Shown here: one piece after another, positions 33,807 through 42,574 of the stretch
Layout of the letters: every line of letters begins with the position of its first letter
Position numbering within the stretch: position 1 is the stretch's first letter
Source of the DNA: CAJCIW01 sp963833965
Lineage (GTDB): Bacteria > Chlamydiota > Chlamydiia > Chlamydiales > Rhabdochlamydiaceae
NCBI GenBank assembly: GCA_963833965.1
Contig: CAWHZZ010000001.1
Coordinates: forward strand, 372,001 to 436,000
Length of the DNA: 64,000 nt
Direction of reading: 5' to 3'
Translations under genes and position numbers: made by a program
Notes under the pieces: generated by a model
Seen by the model: the letters and a program-made list of their open reading frames with translations, nothing else
What the model was told of the DNA's origin: nothing
Database searches by the model: none

Positions 33807-34467
33807 AGGCAAAGGCCAACGCATCGATTTGCGCGGGGAAGAATGCTCGAAGCTCCTGCCCCGCGCATCGGAGCAATGCATCGTCTAACAACGGTGCGAT
33901 CAAAAGAATTTTTTTATCGCAGAGAGCGCTTTTGTATTTGTTAGAAGCCTGAATCCGGTGGCGAAATTGGCCATGGGATAAAAAGTGGCTCCCATCGAGG
34001 ACTTTGCGTAAGACCGATTGTACCGGCGTCGAGAATAGTTTCCCCATTTCTAGGGCCAGCAAGCGAAATGGGTCAAAACCTACCTTTTGCTTTTGCCAAA
34101 AGCTGCAAGGTATTGGAATGATTACGTCCGGCAACGGGAGCTTAAGCTCGAGCCATCGATAAACCATCAAGGAGGCGGCTGCAGGGAAGCACCCTATTCC
34201 ACCTGAACAAATAGCATTTAGCAACGCCTGCGCGGGGCCGAAGGCCTCACAGGCGGCGAGCTGTTTTTGGATGATGACTGGCCGATGGACGCATCTTTCG
34301 CACCTTACCTTGCCAAGCTCTGCAAAGCAGGTGCGGCATCGGCCCTGCAGATCGATGAAGGAGATTTGCTGATAACAATCGGAGCACAGAGTGTTCTTTT
34401 CCCGGGGAAGAAGTTGTTCGCAATGCGCGCAAAGTCGCGGGTAAAATAGATTTAAAATTGAGTTCAT
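33796..34467 (-). CDS. ComF-family phosphoribosyltransferase-like protein with degenerate PRPP motif
   Basis: The N-terminus has the ComF zinc-finger cysteines (LCAHCEQLLP, LCSDCYQQ, CRTCFAELGKVRCERC). The conserved block DVIIPIPCSFWQKQKVGFDPFRLLA follows. The PRPP-binding motif, normally DDVxTTGxT, reads LLDDALLRCAGQEL here, so catalysis is doubtful. ComF proteins act in DNA uptake in competent bacteria. The 223-residue length is normal. It converges with the beta-lactamase. Confidence 0.82.
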   Translation of the reverse strand: MNSILNLFYPRLCAHCEQLLPREKNTLCSDCYQQISFIDLQGRCRTCFAELGKVRCERCVHRPVIIQKQLAACEAFGPAQALLNAICSGGIGCFPAAASLMVYRWLELKLPLPDVIIPIPCSFWQKQKVGFDPFRLLALEMGKLFSTPVQSVLRKVLDGSHFLSHGQFRHRIQASNKYKSALCDKKILLIAPLLDDALLRCAGQELRAFFPAQIDALAFASIE

Positions 34468-34477
34468 TAGAGATTTC

Positions 34478-35629
34478 TTAGAATTGGGGAAAAGGAGACA
34501 ATGGATTAATTTGCGATAGGAACTCTTCGACCGGACAGCATAAAACCCCCTTTTCTTTCATGCGATGTTTGCCTCGATAAACCAAAAGTGGGGTCACTTC
34601 AGGGTAATCTTCTTTAAATAATTCCAGTCCTTTTAGGTCGCTCGGATGCACGACTGATCCATTTTTAACTTCAATCGCATAGAAACAATCGGGGCCTGAA
34701 ACAATAAAATCGACTTCTACTTTAGAACTGGTTTGCCAAAAATGAAGAGAGTATTTTTCGATTTGAGCGTCCACCCACCCCTTGAGGTGCTGTGCGACAA
34801 GACCCTCAAGTGCAGCTCCTTCTGTCTCGCTTTGCACATCGTAAAGACTCTTGGGGCGAATATAATTGTAAACACCGGCATCGAAAAAAAAGAATTTTGA
34901 GTGGCTGACGAGGTTTCTTTTCGCTTTTCTACGAAAAACAGGCAGATGAAATGAAAGAAGTAAGTCGTCTAATATCGATAAATAGCTATCAACGGTTTTC
35001 CTTGCAATTTGGCACTCCCTTGCGATGTTAGAGGCATTGATCAGCGCCCCATGAGAAAAGCTCATCGCTTCTAAGAACCTGGCGAAATCGCCCACATTGC
35101 GAACAATCCCTTCTGCTTGAACTTCTTCCTTAAGGTAGATTCCTACATAGGCTTTTAGAACATCTTCTGGCGTAGAAGAATCAATGACGATGGGTAACAT
35201 CCCGAAACGAAGATGTTTAGGCAGGTCAAAAAATTTGCCCAGTTCCGCGGCAAAAAAGGGTGGCATATGTTTTAATAGCGCTCTTCCGGCGAGTAAATTA
35301 ACGCCTTGCTGCTTGAGCTTCCGGGCGCTCGATCCTGTTAAGACAAATTGATACCCCTTTTTTTCTTCGATCAGACTATGCACCACGTCGAGCAATTCTG
35401 GGATTTTTTGAACCTCGTCAACAACAACGATTTTCTTATCCGGAGACTCCTCTAAAAGTTGGCGTAAACGCTCAGGGCCTGCAGACAAGAGTCTAAATAA
35501 TTCAGGGTCCAATAAGTCCACCCAAAATGCGTCTGGATAGACGGTCTTTAGCAGAGTCGATTTGCCTGTGCCCCTGGGGCCAAAAAGAAAATAACTCTGC
35601 GTGGGCGGCTGGAAAAAGCGCTGAAGCAT
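34478..35629 (-). CDS. AAA ATPase with DUF4143 (AAA_14 family)
   Basis: The 383-residue protein has Walker A FGPRGTGKSTLLKT near residue 18, Walker B IVVVDEVQKIPELL near 66, sensor LTGSSARKLK, and a C-terminal DUF4143 nuclease-like region (KVEVDFIVSGPDCFYAIEVKNG). The family is widespread, often in genome-plastic regions; its function is largely unknown. It stands alone between ComF and the AsmA-like gene. Confidence 0.88.
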   Translation of the reverse strand: MLQRFFQPPTQSYFLFGPRGTGKSTLLKTVYPDAFWVDLLDPELFRLLSAGPERLRQLLEESPDKKIVVVDEVQKIPELLDVVHSLIEEKKGYQFVLTGSSARKLKQQGVNLLAGRALLKHMPPFFAAELGKFFDLPKHLRFGMLPIVIDSSTPEDVLKAYVGIYLKEEVQAEGIVRNVGDFARFLEAMSFSHGALINASNIARECQIARKTVDSYLSILDDLLLSFHLPVFRRKAKRNLVSHSKFFFFDAGVYNYIRPKSLYDVQSETEGAALEGLVAQHLKGWVDAQIEKYSLHFWQTSSKVEVDFIVSGPDCFYAIEVKNGSVVHPSDLKGLELFKEDYPEVTPLLVYRGKHRMKEKGVLCCPVEEFLSQINPLSPFPQF

Positions 35630-35705
35630 ACAAACTCCTTTCTGCTACCTATTATGCAAAAAAAGGCATAAAAATGGCAAGCATGGTAGCAAAAATCGCA
35701 AATAC

Positions 35706-38700
35706 TTAATATTGAAGACCATACCGAGGCTTTTCGAGGCTGCCACGAATCGTCAACGTGAAGGGCTCGGTGATTTTCAGCATGACATCTTGATGCATCT
35801 TGAGGTCGATATGGATTTTCCCGTCGAGGTCGATGTAGGAGAGCTGTTTGGTTGGGGCGAGATAAAACTCTGCGCGGCCGCCTTCGCTGAACGCATTTTG
35901 CAGGGACATGAGATAAAATTTGTCTCCGTGCAATTCGAGTTCGATTTCTCCTTGCACAGGGGTCAGGATGCCGGGGTCAAGGCCGATTTTCTTGAGCATC
36001 TCCAATGGAACATCGAAAATGGAGGACTCTTTTTTAAATTGATTGATGAAATGCAGCCTGCCTAAGCCCTGAAGACTGGAAATGTCTCCAAGGTCGCCGT
36101 GAATATCGGACAGGGTGAAATTTTTGATGGTGAAGGGTTTGACGGTTGGGTTTTCTACGCCGATCTTGTGCATCAGGCTGGGTTGGAGGTTTCGCACAAG
36201 GACCTGCGGAATGTGGAGGCGCCATTTATCTGTTTTGCTCAGCTGCATTTTTTGGATGGCGATCGACCCTGCGGGATCGTCGATTTTTAAACCTGTCAAA
36301 TCGAGCCGATTGGGAGCGGCTTCCAAATTGGCCTCCAAATCGCGGAATCGATAGCCTAAAAATTCAAACTCATGTCCCGATAAGACGCCGTTCGCTTGAA
36401 ATCCCCGTTTGCTGTCTTGCCAAAGGACGAGGTCGCCCTGCCAGCGGTATCCATTGCCCATTTTTAATGACTCTAAAGGAGCTTTCAGAGTTTTTGGAAG
36501 GAGGGGGCGCAGCAGATTGGCATCGATGGCAATGCTTCCTGTTAAGACAGAGCCGAGGGGCACGTTGCGTTTCTCATTCTTTTCAAGGGCGCAATGGATG
36601 CCATAACACTCTCCTTGGACGGTCTCGAAAGAGGGTTTCCCACTGTTCATCCGGAAAGAGATTTTTAATCCATCAGCTTTGGGGCGATCACAGAGCTTAA
36701 GAGCGCCGCAGAATTCTTTGGAAAGATCGAGCTGCAATGCGGCCCAGAGAGGATTTTCTTCGATTTGCGTTTTTCCACGGAGGGTCAGCAGCTTTCTTTC
36801 ATAGCGCAGTTGTAGCTGTTCAAAGTTGAGCTCTTTGCCGCCAAAGCCGTAGCGGCCGGCTTTGAGCGAGGTTTGAAAAAAGACGCCAAATTGCCACTCG
36901 CCGCTCCCCTCCAAATTTCCTTCCCAGGAGAGGTCTTTCAATGCATCGGGTAAAAGCTTGGCATCGATGCATTTTTTAGCCATGGCTGAATCGAACAAGA
37001 ATTGTAGTTTCTCGATTTTTGTTGGCGTCAAGGAGCTTGCCCTGAGATGCGCAATGTAAGCGCCGCTATTTTTATCCTTGAGCTGTACCTGGATTTCCTG
37101 GCAGACAAGACCATTTGGGCTATAAGTAAAGGCGATGGGGTTTTTATTGCGAGCCGAAAGGGAAAGGGGGGCGTGAAAGTCGACGAAAAAATTCAACTCG
37201 CCGGAAAACTGCGGGCCGGTACCCATCATAGCCACCCCAGCTGCGAAATCCCCTTTCAGCGATGCAAGTGCATTTGTCCGATCGAATTTGGCCAGGGCGG
37301 CAAGGTCGCCTTTAATCGACTCAAATGTGCAAAAATACTCTTTGCTGTCAAATCGATACCGCCCTGACCCCTTGAGTTCGAGGCCTAACCATTTTCCTTC
37401 GAATTGTCTTACAGACAATTCCTCCTTTTCGACGATGAAGGCCCCTTTCAAAGTGAGGCCGCCGCCCTCCAAATGCTCGATCAACCAATACTCGCCGACC
37501 TTATGCGCTTTGAGCTGGAACGATGGCCATGGCTTGCCGCGGACTTTCAAATCGCGGCTTTGGGCGTGGAAAGAAAAACCCTTTTCAATGCTGTCGGAAA
37601 AAAGGCGAGTTTGCAGTGTGCCTTCGAACTGCCACTCTTGCAAATTTTTTGGGGAGAAGGTTTTCGAAAGAAAACCGGCATTTTGCAAGAAGGCGGCATT
37701 GACGTGTAGCTCTTGGCATTTCAGCAAAGGCTGCATTTCAAAGGAGGCAAGCCGCATTTGATCGTCAAAAGTGCAGCGGGTAATGTTGAGTTGCGTCCCT
37801 CCAAAAAAGGTCATTTCTCGATTGAAAGTGATTTCCCACTCCGAAGAAGCATTGCGAGAGGCTGCGCCTTCGAAATGAGCGAATTCCTTTCTGCCGTCGA
37901 GGATTTTAAAGGCAAAGGCCAGGCGGGGTTCTTCAGTGAACTCGGTCAAAAAAGATTTCAGTTGAAAAGTGAGTGGGGTCCCGTCGATGAGCCGCCACAC
38001 CCCTTCTCCCTTCTCCAATGTCAAAACCTGCCTAGTAGAATCGAAGCTCAAATTGCAGCGCCCTTCGCTAATCGAGGTATGGGCATTGATCGGAACGTTC
38101 AAGTGGCTGAACTGCCCTTTGAAGCTCCAGTGCGTGTTCACGGGACTTTGCATTGAGGTCTTGAGCACTAATCCATTTTCTCCACCGGAAAATTCCCCTT
38201 CAACAGGCAGCCTGATGGAGGCCAAGGAGGGAAAATGTTTGAGGACGGAAAATAAATTCTCCACGCTCCCTGCCATTTGAGATGTGGAAAGCGACAAATC
38301 ACAGCCGTTTTCGAGCAAAAGATCGCCTCGCAAAGCCACCCCCTCGCATTCGCCATAAAATGAGGAGGCTGTCAAACGATTGACGTCGAGTTTGAACGAC
38401 CCCTCGAGATTCTCAAAGGGGAGGTCCCGCTCGCGCTGGCAATAGGTCAGCTTTCCCCCATCGAATGGAATTTCACCGCTCCACTGTTTTTTCGCGCAAT
38501 CGTAAGAGAACTGCATCTTTTTCTCTGTAAGGACTGGAATATCAAGCACAGCGTGGCTGTGATGGATAGAAATCGCATTTCCTGCGATTTCGATCTGCAC
38601 CTGCTCAGGCGAGATCGCTGCCGCGCACTGCAAATTGCCCGTGACCTTCATTTCGGGAAGCAGCTTTGCAAGAAATGGCGAGTAACTGAGTGCGGTCAGG

Positions 38701-40451
38701 TCCCCTTGCAATGTTGCTTCCTTGAAGGTAAAAAACAAAGGAAAAGCTTCTGCGGAATGAGAAAAGAGCGCAGATCCCTGGATGGGCTCGTCGAAAACTG
38801 TCCCTGCGGCAATAAGGGTCAACGAAGCGGATTCGGCATGCGCTTCTATGTTCATGTCGACTGGCATCGGATCGATCCCTTCCAACTCCACATCGCCTTC
38901 AATTTTCAAGTCAGCGAAGTGATTTCCTTCGGGCCCAAGAAATGCGATCTCACCTCGAAGGCCGCGGCTTTCCCCCTTGAGGTGCGAGGGCTGAAGAATA
39001 GAATCTTGAATATGGATGTCGGCCGACAAGGCGTTGAGATCGAAATTGGGCAAAGAAAACTCCCCATTTTCCCCTTCCAGATGCAGATTTTGGAAAGTTC
39101 TTGGCGCTGTCAACGTGCAGTCGGCAGAGAGCTCTTTAAAATAGAGAGTTGCGCTCTCCTCGGGAATCGCCCAGCGAAAGTTTTCGATGCGGCAATTCTC
39201 AATGCTTGCCCTTTGCCAATGAGAGTCTTTGTAGAAAAATGTGGCGGCAAACGAGGCACTCGCCTCTAAACATTTTCCAGGAATCTGCGCCAGCGAGCGA
39301 AGAAATTCGATCTGCTGCGCTCCAGCGTTGTCCACTTGCAGGTGCAAACTCAGGTCACCATCGGTCTGGCCGCAGAGCGATAGCACGGCCTGCATCTCCT
39401 CGCAATCAAGCGACATTTCTGACCAGCAGCTCTTGTCTTCCCGAATCCCTCCTTTTCCCAGGCAGTCAAAGGCCAATCGTCGGCCCTCATGAAGCAGCGC
39501 GCCGCTTAAAATGAGCTCAGGTTCTTTGTGGGGCTCAAAATTAAGAGAACCGTTAAGATCTTCAATGCAAAATTGCTGCTTAACAAAAGGAGCCCCAATC
39601 AAAAAGTTTCCGTTTTTGACTGCTAAGGAAGCGATGAAGCGGTCTGCCAAAAAAGTGGCAGAGTCTTCTGGCGAGCAAGAGAATTTACCTAGCAACTCAT
39701 CACACTGTAAATCGATCCCAATCGTTGGCGCAGAGAACAAAATCTCTCTTCCTTCGCCCTGGAAATGCAGTTCTTGAATCTGCAGAGACTTGTCAAAATA
39801 GACAAGCCCTTCTAACTGCACTTCTCCGCCTGCCCTCTCCCACGCCCGCGGCATTTTTGGAAAAATCAACGCGGAAAGCGGAAGCAATCGGCCGAGGTCA
39901 CTTTCCTGCAGCTGAAATCCCACTTGCAGGCTTTTTTCCACCTGCGCCAAGTCCGCCGTGAACATCGGCGGGATACGAGGATCGGGGTCCGATGAGAAGA
40001 CGAGATGGCCGATCGACTCTGCTTCGGGGCCTGGCGCCATGGAAAAATAGAAGCGGCCGCCAGTCGGCAGCTGGAGCACGCCGTTGTTGATTTCCCAATG
40101 TGGCTCTATGAAACGCGACCGATAAAGAAAAGGTAGAGAACGAGTTTGGTTTTCGTCGAGAGAAACGAAAAGTTGCGGATGAGAAATGGTGATTTTTGGC
40201 TCAAATTTTGGAAAGCTGCCTGCAAGCTTGAGCTCGATCCGATCAATCGTCAAATTTTCAGATTGTAAGCCAGATAGCACAATGACGCCGTTCTCCCACC
40301 GCATCTTTTCGTAAGTGAAATGCAGTCGATGCAGAGTTGCTTTGCAGCCGATCAGCAAAAGAGGCTTATAAAAAAACAGGGCTCCCAAACAAAGGAGCCC
40401 AAAAACAATCCAGCTTTTCTTGAATTTTTTTCTTCGACGATGATCTTTCAT
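35706..40451 (-). CDS. Very large AsmA/TamB-like envelope protein
   Basis: At 1,581 residues this is the longest gene here. It has an N-terminal basic stretch and a single membrane anchor (residues 13-30), then almost continuous amphipathic beta-strand sequence rich in alternating hydrophobics (VVLSGLQSENLTIDRIELKL near the start). The C-terminal block (IHIDLKMHQDVMLKITEPFTLTIRGSLEKP) is typical of the AsmA/YhdP/TamB group. Those proteins form long grooves that move phospholipids between inner and outer membranes. The assignment rests on architecture, not on a matched family. It is probably conserved in chlamydiae. Confidence 0.7.
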   Translation of the reverse strand: MKDHRRRKKFKKSWIVFGLLCLGALFFYKPLLLIGCKATLHRLHFTYEKMRWENGVIVLSGLQSENLTIDRIELKLAGSFPKFEPKITISHPQLFVSLDENQTRSLPFLYRSRFIEPHWEINNGVLQLPTGGRFYFSMAPGPEAESIGHLVFSSDPDPRIPPMFTADLAQVEKSLQVGFQLQESDLGRLLPLSALIFPKMPRAWERAGGEVQLEGLVYFDKSLQIQELHFQGEGREILFSAPTIGIDLQCDELLGKFSCSPEDSATFLADRFIASLAVKNGNFLIGAPFVKQQFCIEDLNGSLNFEPHKEPELILSGALLHEGRRLAFDCLGKGGIREDKSCWSEMSLDCEEMQAVLSLCGQTDGDLSLHLQVDNAGAQQIEFLRSLAQIPGKCLEASASFAATFFYKDSHWQRASIENCRIENFRWAIPEESATLYFKELSADCTLTAPRTFQNLHLEGENGEFSLPNFDLNALSADIHIQDSILQPSHLKGESRGLRGEIAFLGPEGNHFADLKIEGDVELEGIDPMPVDMNIEAHAESASLTLIAAGTVFDEPIQGSALFSHSAEAFPLFFTFKEATLQGDLTALSYSPFLAKLLPEMKVTGNLQCAAAISPEQVQIEIAGNAISIHHSHAVLDIPVLTEKKMQFSYDCAKKQWSGEIPFDGGKLTYCQRERDLPFENLEGSFKLDVNRLTASSFYGECEGVALRGDLLLENGCDLSLSTSQMAGSVENLFSVLKHFPSLASIRLPVEGEFSGGENGLVLKTSMQSPVNTHWSFKGQFSHLNVPINAHTSISEGRCNLSFDSTRQVLTLEKGEGVWRLIDGTPLTFQLKSFLTEFTEEPRLAFAFKILDGRKEFAHFEGAASRNASSEWEITFNREMTFFGGTQLNITRCTFDDQMRLASFEMQPLLKCQELHVNAAFLQNAGFLSKTFSPKNLQEWQFEGTLQTRLFSDSIEKGFSFHAQSRDLKVRGKPWPSFQLKAHKVGEYWLIEHLEGGGLTLKGAFIVEKEELSVRQFEGKWLGLELKGSGRYRFDSKEYFCTFESIKGDLAALAKFDRTNALASLKGDFAAGVAMMGTGPQFSGELNFFVDFHAPLSLSARNKNPIAFTYSPNGLVCQEIQVQLKDKNSGAYIAHLRASSLTPTKIEKLQFLFDSAMAKKCIDAKLLPDALKDLSWEGNLEGSGEWQFGVFFQTSLKAGRYGFGGKELNFEQLQLRYERKLLTLRGKTQIEENPLWAALQLDLSKEFCGALKLCDRPKADGLKISFRMNSGKPSFETVQGECYGIHCALEKNEKRNVPLGSVLTGSIAIDANLLRPLLPKTLKAPLESLKMGNGYRWQGDLVLWQDSKRGFQANGVLSGHEFEFLGYRFRDLEANLEAAPNRLDLTGLKIDDPAGSIAIQKMQLSKTDKWRLHIPQVLVRNLQPSLMHKIGVENPTVKPFTIKNFTLSDIHGDLGDISSLQGLGRLHFINQFKKESSIFDVPLEMLKKIGLDPGILTPVQGEIELELHGDKFYLMSLQNAFSEGGRAEFYLAPTKQLSYIDLDGKIHIDLKMHQDVMLKITEPFTLTIRGSLEKPRYGLQY

Positions 40452-40455
40452 GAAA

Positions 40456-40482
40456 TTGAAGGGTGATAAATTTACCCTTCAA
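40456..40482. terminator. Hairpin between the F-box gene and the large envelope gene
   Basis: TTGAAGGGT (40456-40464) pairs exactly with ACCCTTCAA (40474-40482). It lies 31 bases past the F-box gene stop and 5 bases before the start of the next gene on the same strand, and lacks a strong T-run, so a leader hairpin is an alternative. Confidence 0.45.
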
Positions 40483-40513
40483 CTTATCGCAAATTGCCAC
40501 AAAGTCGCAATAT

Positions 40514-41461
40514 TTATTGCCCTTCCGCGTCAGCGAGGATGCAAGGAACAGCGCCGATAGATAAACCCGAAACACGGGGAACGCAATGCTGTGTATTGAT
40601 GATGAGGCCTCTATCAATGATAAAATTTCCAATGGTAGCATTGACTTCATGGGGATTTTTAATGACATCGGCAGTGCGAACTTCTCTGACATTAGGATCT
40701 CTATCTGAGCAGCGCTCTGTTTCTGCAATTTCTACCGCATTGGCCAGCATGCGGACATTCAGAGGAACCATCTGAAAACCACATGTCTTAAGAAGAGCTT
40801 CTTGTACATCGCGATGTAGTTGGCAAGTTTGCTTTGGAGTATATTTTCTCATCAAATAAATATGCACGTCGTTGGCAATGGCATTGCATTTATCGAGTGC
40901 TTCTGGATTACCATGAAACACTTTCCCCATTCCTTCTTTTAAAGGATGATTTGCAAGCAGGAAAATATTCTTATTCGAACAAGGAATCTCCATGTGATCT
41001 TGCTTTGCCTTTGCGAGATCAATTTTTTTAAATCCATCCCCGGATGTGGCTAAATCATTCAAAAGACCTTCTTCGAAAGCCCGCTTGAACACTTTGGGGA
41101 CGATGACAAACACGCAAGTTTTACCGATGGTCTTTTCCGGTTCAAATGGATCGGGCTGTTGCAAAAGGTCAAAAACTTTCTGCGCGATTTTAGGCATCTT
41201 TCCAATGCACTTTCCAAAAATAGGACCGAGTTGGTTATAGCCAATAGTGATCTTATGAAGAACCCGGAAATCGGTTTTGTAATTGCGATTTTCCCCTTTT
41301 ACAACGGGAATATTTTGTTGTTTCGAATGGGCCTCCCAAACGGCAGGCTGGTCCGCGAAAAGTTGCCAGGATTTGCTGACTTGGGTCGAGGCCAAGAGAG
41401 CGTTTGTAGTAAGTTGACTAAAGATAACTCCTAAAATATCGTTATGAATGGGATTTGACAT
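40514..41461 (-). CDS. F-box protein of unknown body
   Basis: The N-terminus NPIHNDILGVIFSQLTTNAL followed by STQVSKSWQLFADQPAVWEA is a clear F-box ending in the typical V-x-K-x-W. The remaining 270 residues match nothing I know; they contain PDPFEPEKTIGKTCVFVIVP and YTPKQTCQLHRDVQ. A related layout of conserved chlamydial F-box proteins is plausible. It has a perfect TATAAT promoter of the same type as the LRR gene. Host-directed function is inference. Confidence 0.78.
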   Translation of the reverse strand: MSNPIHNDILGVIFSQLTTNALLASTQVSKSWQLFADQPAVWEAHSKQQNIPVVKGENRNYKTDFRVLHKITIGYNQLGPIFGKCIGKMPKIAQKVFDLLQQPDPFEPEKTIGKTCVFVIVPKVFKRAFEEGLLNDLATSGDGFKKIDLAKAKQDHMEIPCSNKNIFLLANHPLKEGMGKVFHGNPEALDKCNAIANDVHIYLMRKYTPKQTCQLHRDVQEALLKTCGFQMVPLNVRMLANAVEIAETERCSDRDPNVREVRTADVIKNPHEVNATIGNFIIDRGLIINTQHCVPRVSGLSIGAVPCILADAEGQ

Positions 41462-41494
41462 TATTGCTCCATCAAATTAAAAAATTTGAATAGA

Positions 41495-41523
41495 ATTATA
41501 ATTAAAATAGTCTTAAAACTGAA
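41495..41523 (-). promoter_or_regulatory. Promoter of the F-box gene at 41461
   Basis: On the minus strand TTCAGT and TATAAT are 17 bases apart, with the -10 inside TTTTAATTATAAT, the same 13-base string as in the LRR gene promoter. Confidence 0.65.
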
Positions 41524-41554
41524 GACACGGTTTTAGTAATTAAGCCACAAGGGC

Positions 41555-41914
41555 TTATTCGACGAGGGCGAGGTATTCATCTCGCTGGAGCAGCTTGTCA
41601 ACTTCAGAGGGGTCGGAAAGCTTGATTTTGAAGAGCCACCCCTGTTCTTCGGCCGAGGTGTTGATATGATCGATAAAGTCGCCGAGTTTTTGATTGATCT
41701 CCACCACTTCTCCCGAGATGGGAGAATAGATATCAGCGGCGGCCTTGGTCGATTCTAAAACGGCGATCTCTTGGCCTGCCTTTACGCGCTTGCCCACGGG
41801 GGGTAGCTCAACGTGTACGACCTCTCCCAACTCTTTTTGGGCGTGGTCTGTGATCCCCACGGTGCCAATTCCTTTCTCGACGCGTATCCATTCGTGCGAC
41901 TCTGTAAATTTCAT
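41555..41914 (-). CDS. gcvH: Glycine cleavage system H protein / lipoyl carrier
   Basis: The 119-residue protein has the H-protein fold signatures HEWIRVEKGIGTVGITDHAQ and LGEVVHVELPPVG, and the lipoyl-lysine motif VLESTKAAADIYSP. No P, T or L gene of the glycine cleavage complex is in the window. In Chlamydia gcsH (CT282) is likewise an orphan near lplA, which lies 5.5 kb downstream here; the ligase probably lipoylates this protein. Confidence 0.95.
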   Translation of the reverse strand: MKFTESHEWIRVEKGIGTVGITDHAQKELGEVVHVELPPVGKRVKAGQEIAVLESTKAAADIYSPISGEVVEINQKLGDFIDHINTSAEEQGWLFKIKLSDPSEVDKLLQRDEYLALVE

Positions 41915-41923
41915 AGCTTTCTC

Positions 41924-42574
41924 TCACGTTACAAATTTAAAACTTGCCCACAGGCGGGGATGTTGTTCAAGTGTAAAATGCTGGGAACTTAAAGAAAAGT
42001 GCTGCGGCGCCCCCTTATAGCGATGGATGCGATAGGTAAATCCAATGCGGTCGAAAGAGGTGGGATCGTAGCCATGCAGGCAGTGGGCGGGAATGAAAAT
42101 CTGAAGCTCGTAATTTTTCTTTCCGAATTCCGCAGTGAGCTGCAAATCGGCAGGGTCGCAGAGGGGATGCATGTCCTCAGTGCGAAAATGGGTCAGCTCT
42201 TGCGCCTGGATTCCTTGTACTGCCTGCGGAAGAAAAAGAAACTGATGGCAAAACCGAGTGGCAAATCCCGCGGTTTTGAGATCGCGGGTATCGAAGAAAA
42301 GCTCGACGGCGTCGCCCTCTTCAAAGCGGGGGTATAGAGCTTCCTCGAACGCCTTGTCGACGAAAAGATCGACGAACAGCCCAGATTCATTCCACCCGAG
42401 AGCAACATCGGCAAAATGCTCCTCGGCGAGCCATTCGGAAGTATTTGGAAGCAAATAACGCCCACGCATCAATTTCGATGAGGGCGGCGTCTTTGAATAG
42501 CGAAGTTCCCCTTGGACAGAAAAAAAATCGAGAGGAGCTAGCGCGGGGAGCCTTTCTAAAATTTCGATGTTCAA
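41924..42574 (-). CDS. CBM9-like beta-sandwich protein (position of CT283)
   Basis: The 216-residue protein has the pattern of the CBM9/DOMON-like family: VALGWNESGLFVDLFVDK and GDAVELFFDTRDLK, ending in FKFVT. No signal peptide is visible. Its position next to gcvH matches CT283. Its start overlaps the stop of the upstream chaperone gene by 4 bases, and 9 bases separate it from gcvH, so the three are probably one operon. The ligand is unknown. Confidence 0.65.
   Translation of the reverse strand: MNIEILERLPALAPLDFFSVQGELRYSKTPPSSKLMRGRYLLPNTSEWLAEEHFADVALGWNESGLFVDLFVDKAFEEALYPRFEEGDAVELFFDTRDLKTAGFATRFCHQFLFLPQAVQGIQAQELTHFRTEDMHPLCDPADLQLTAEFGKKNYELQIFIPAHCLHGYDPTSFDRIGFTYRIHRYKGAPQHFSLSSQHFTLEQHPRLWASFKFVT

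Noticed and set aside
38553..39269. A 238-codon plus-strand frame inside the large AsmA-like gene
   Set aside because: It is an antisense shadow of a continuous minus-strand gene and looks compositionally unlike protein.
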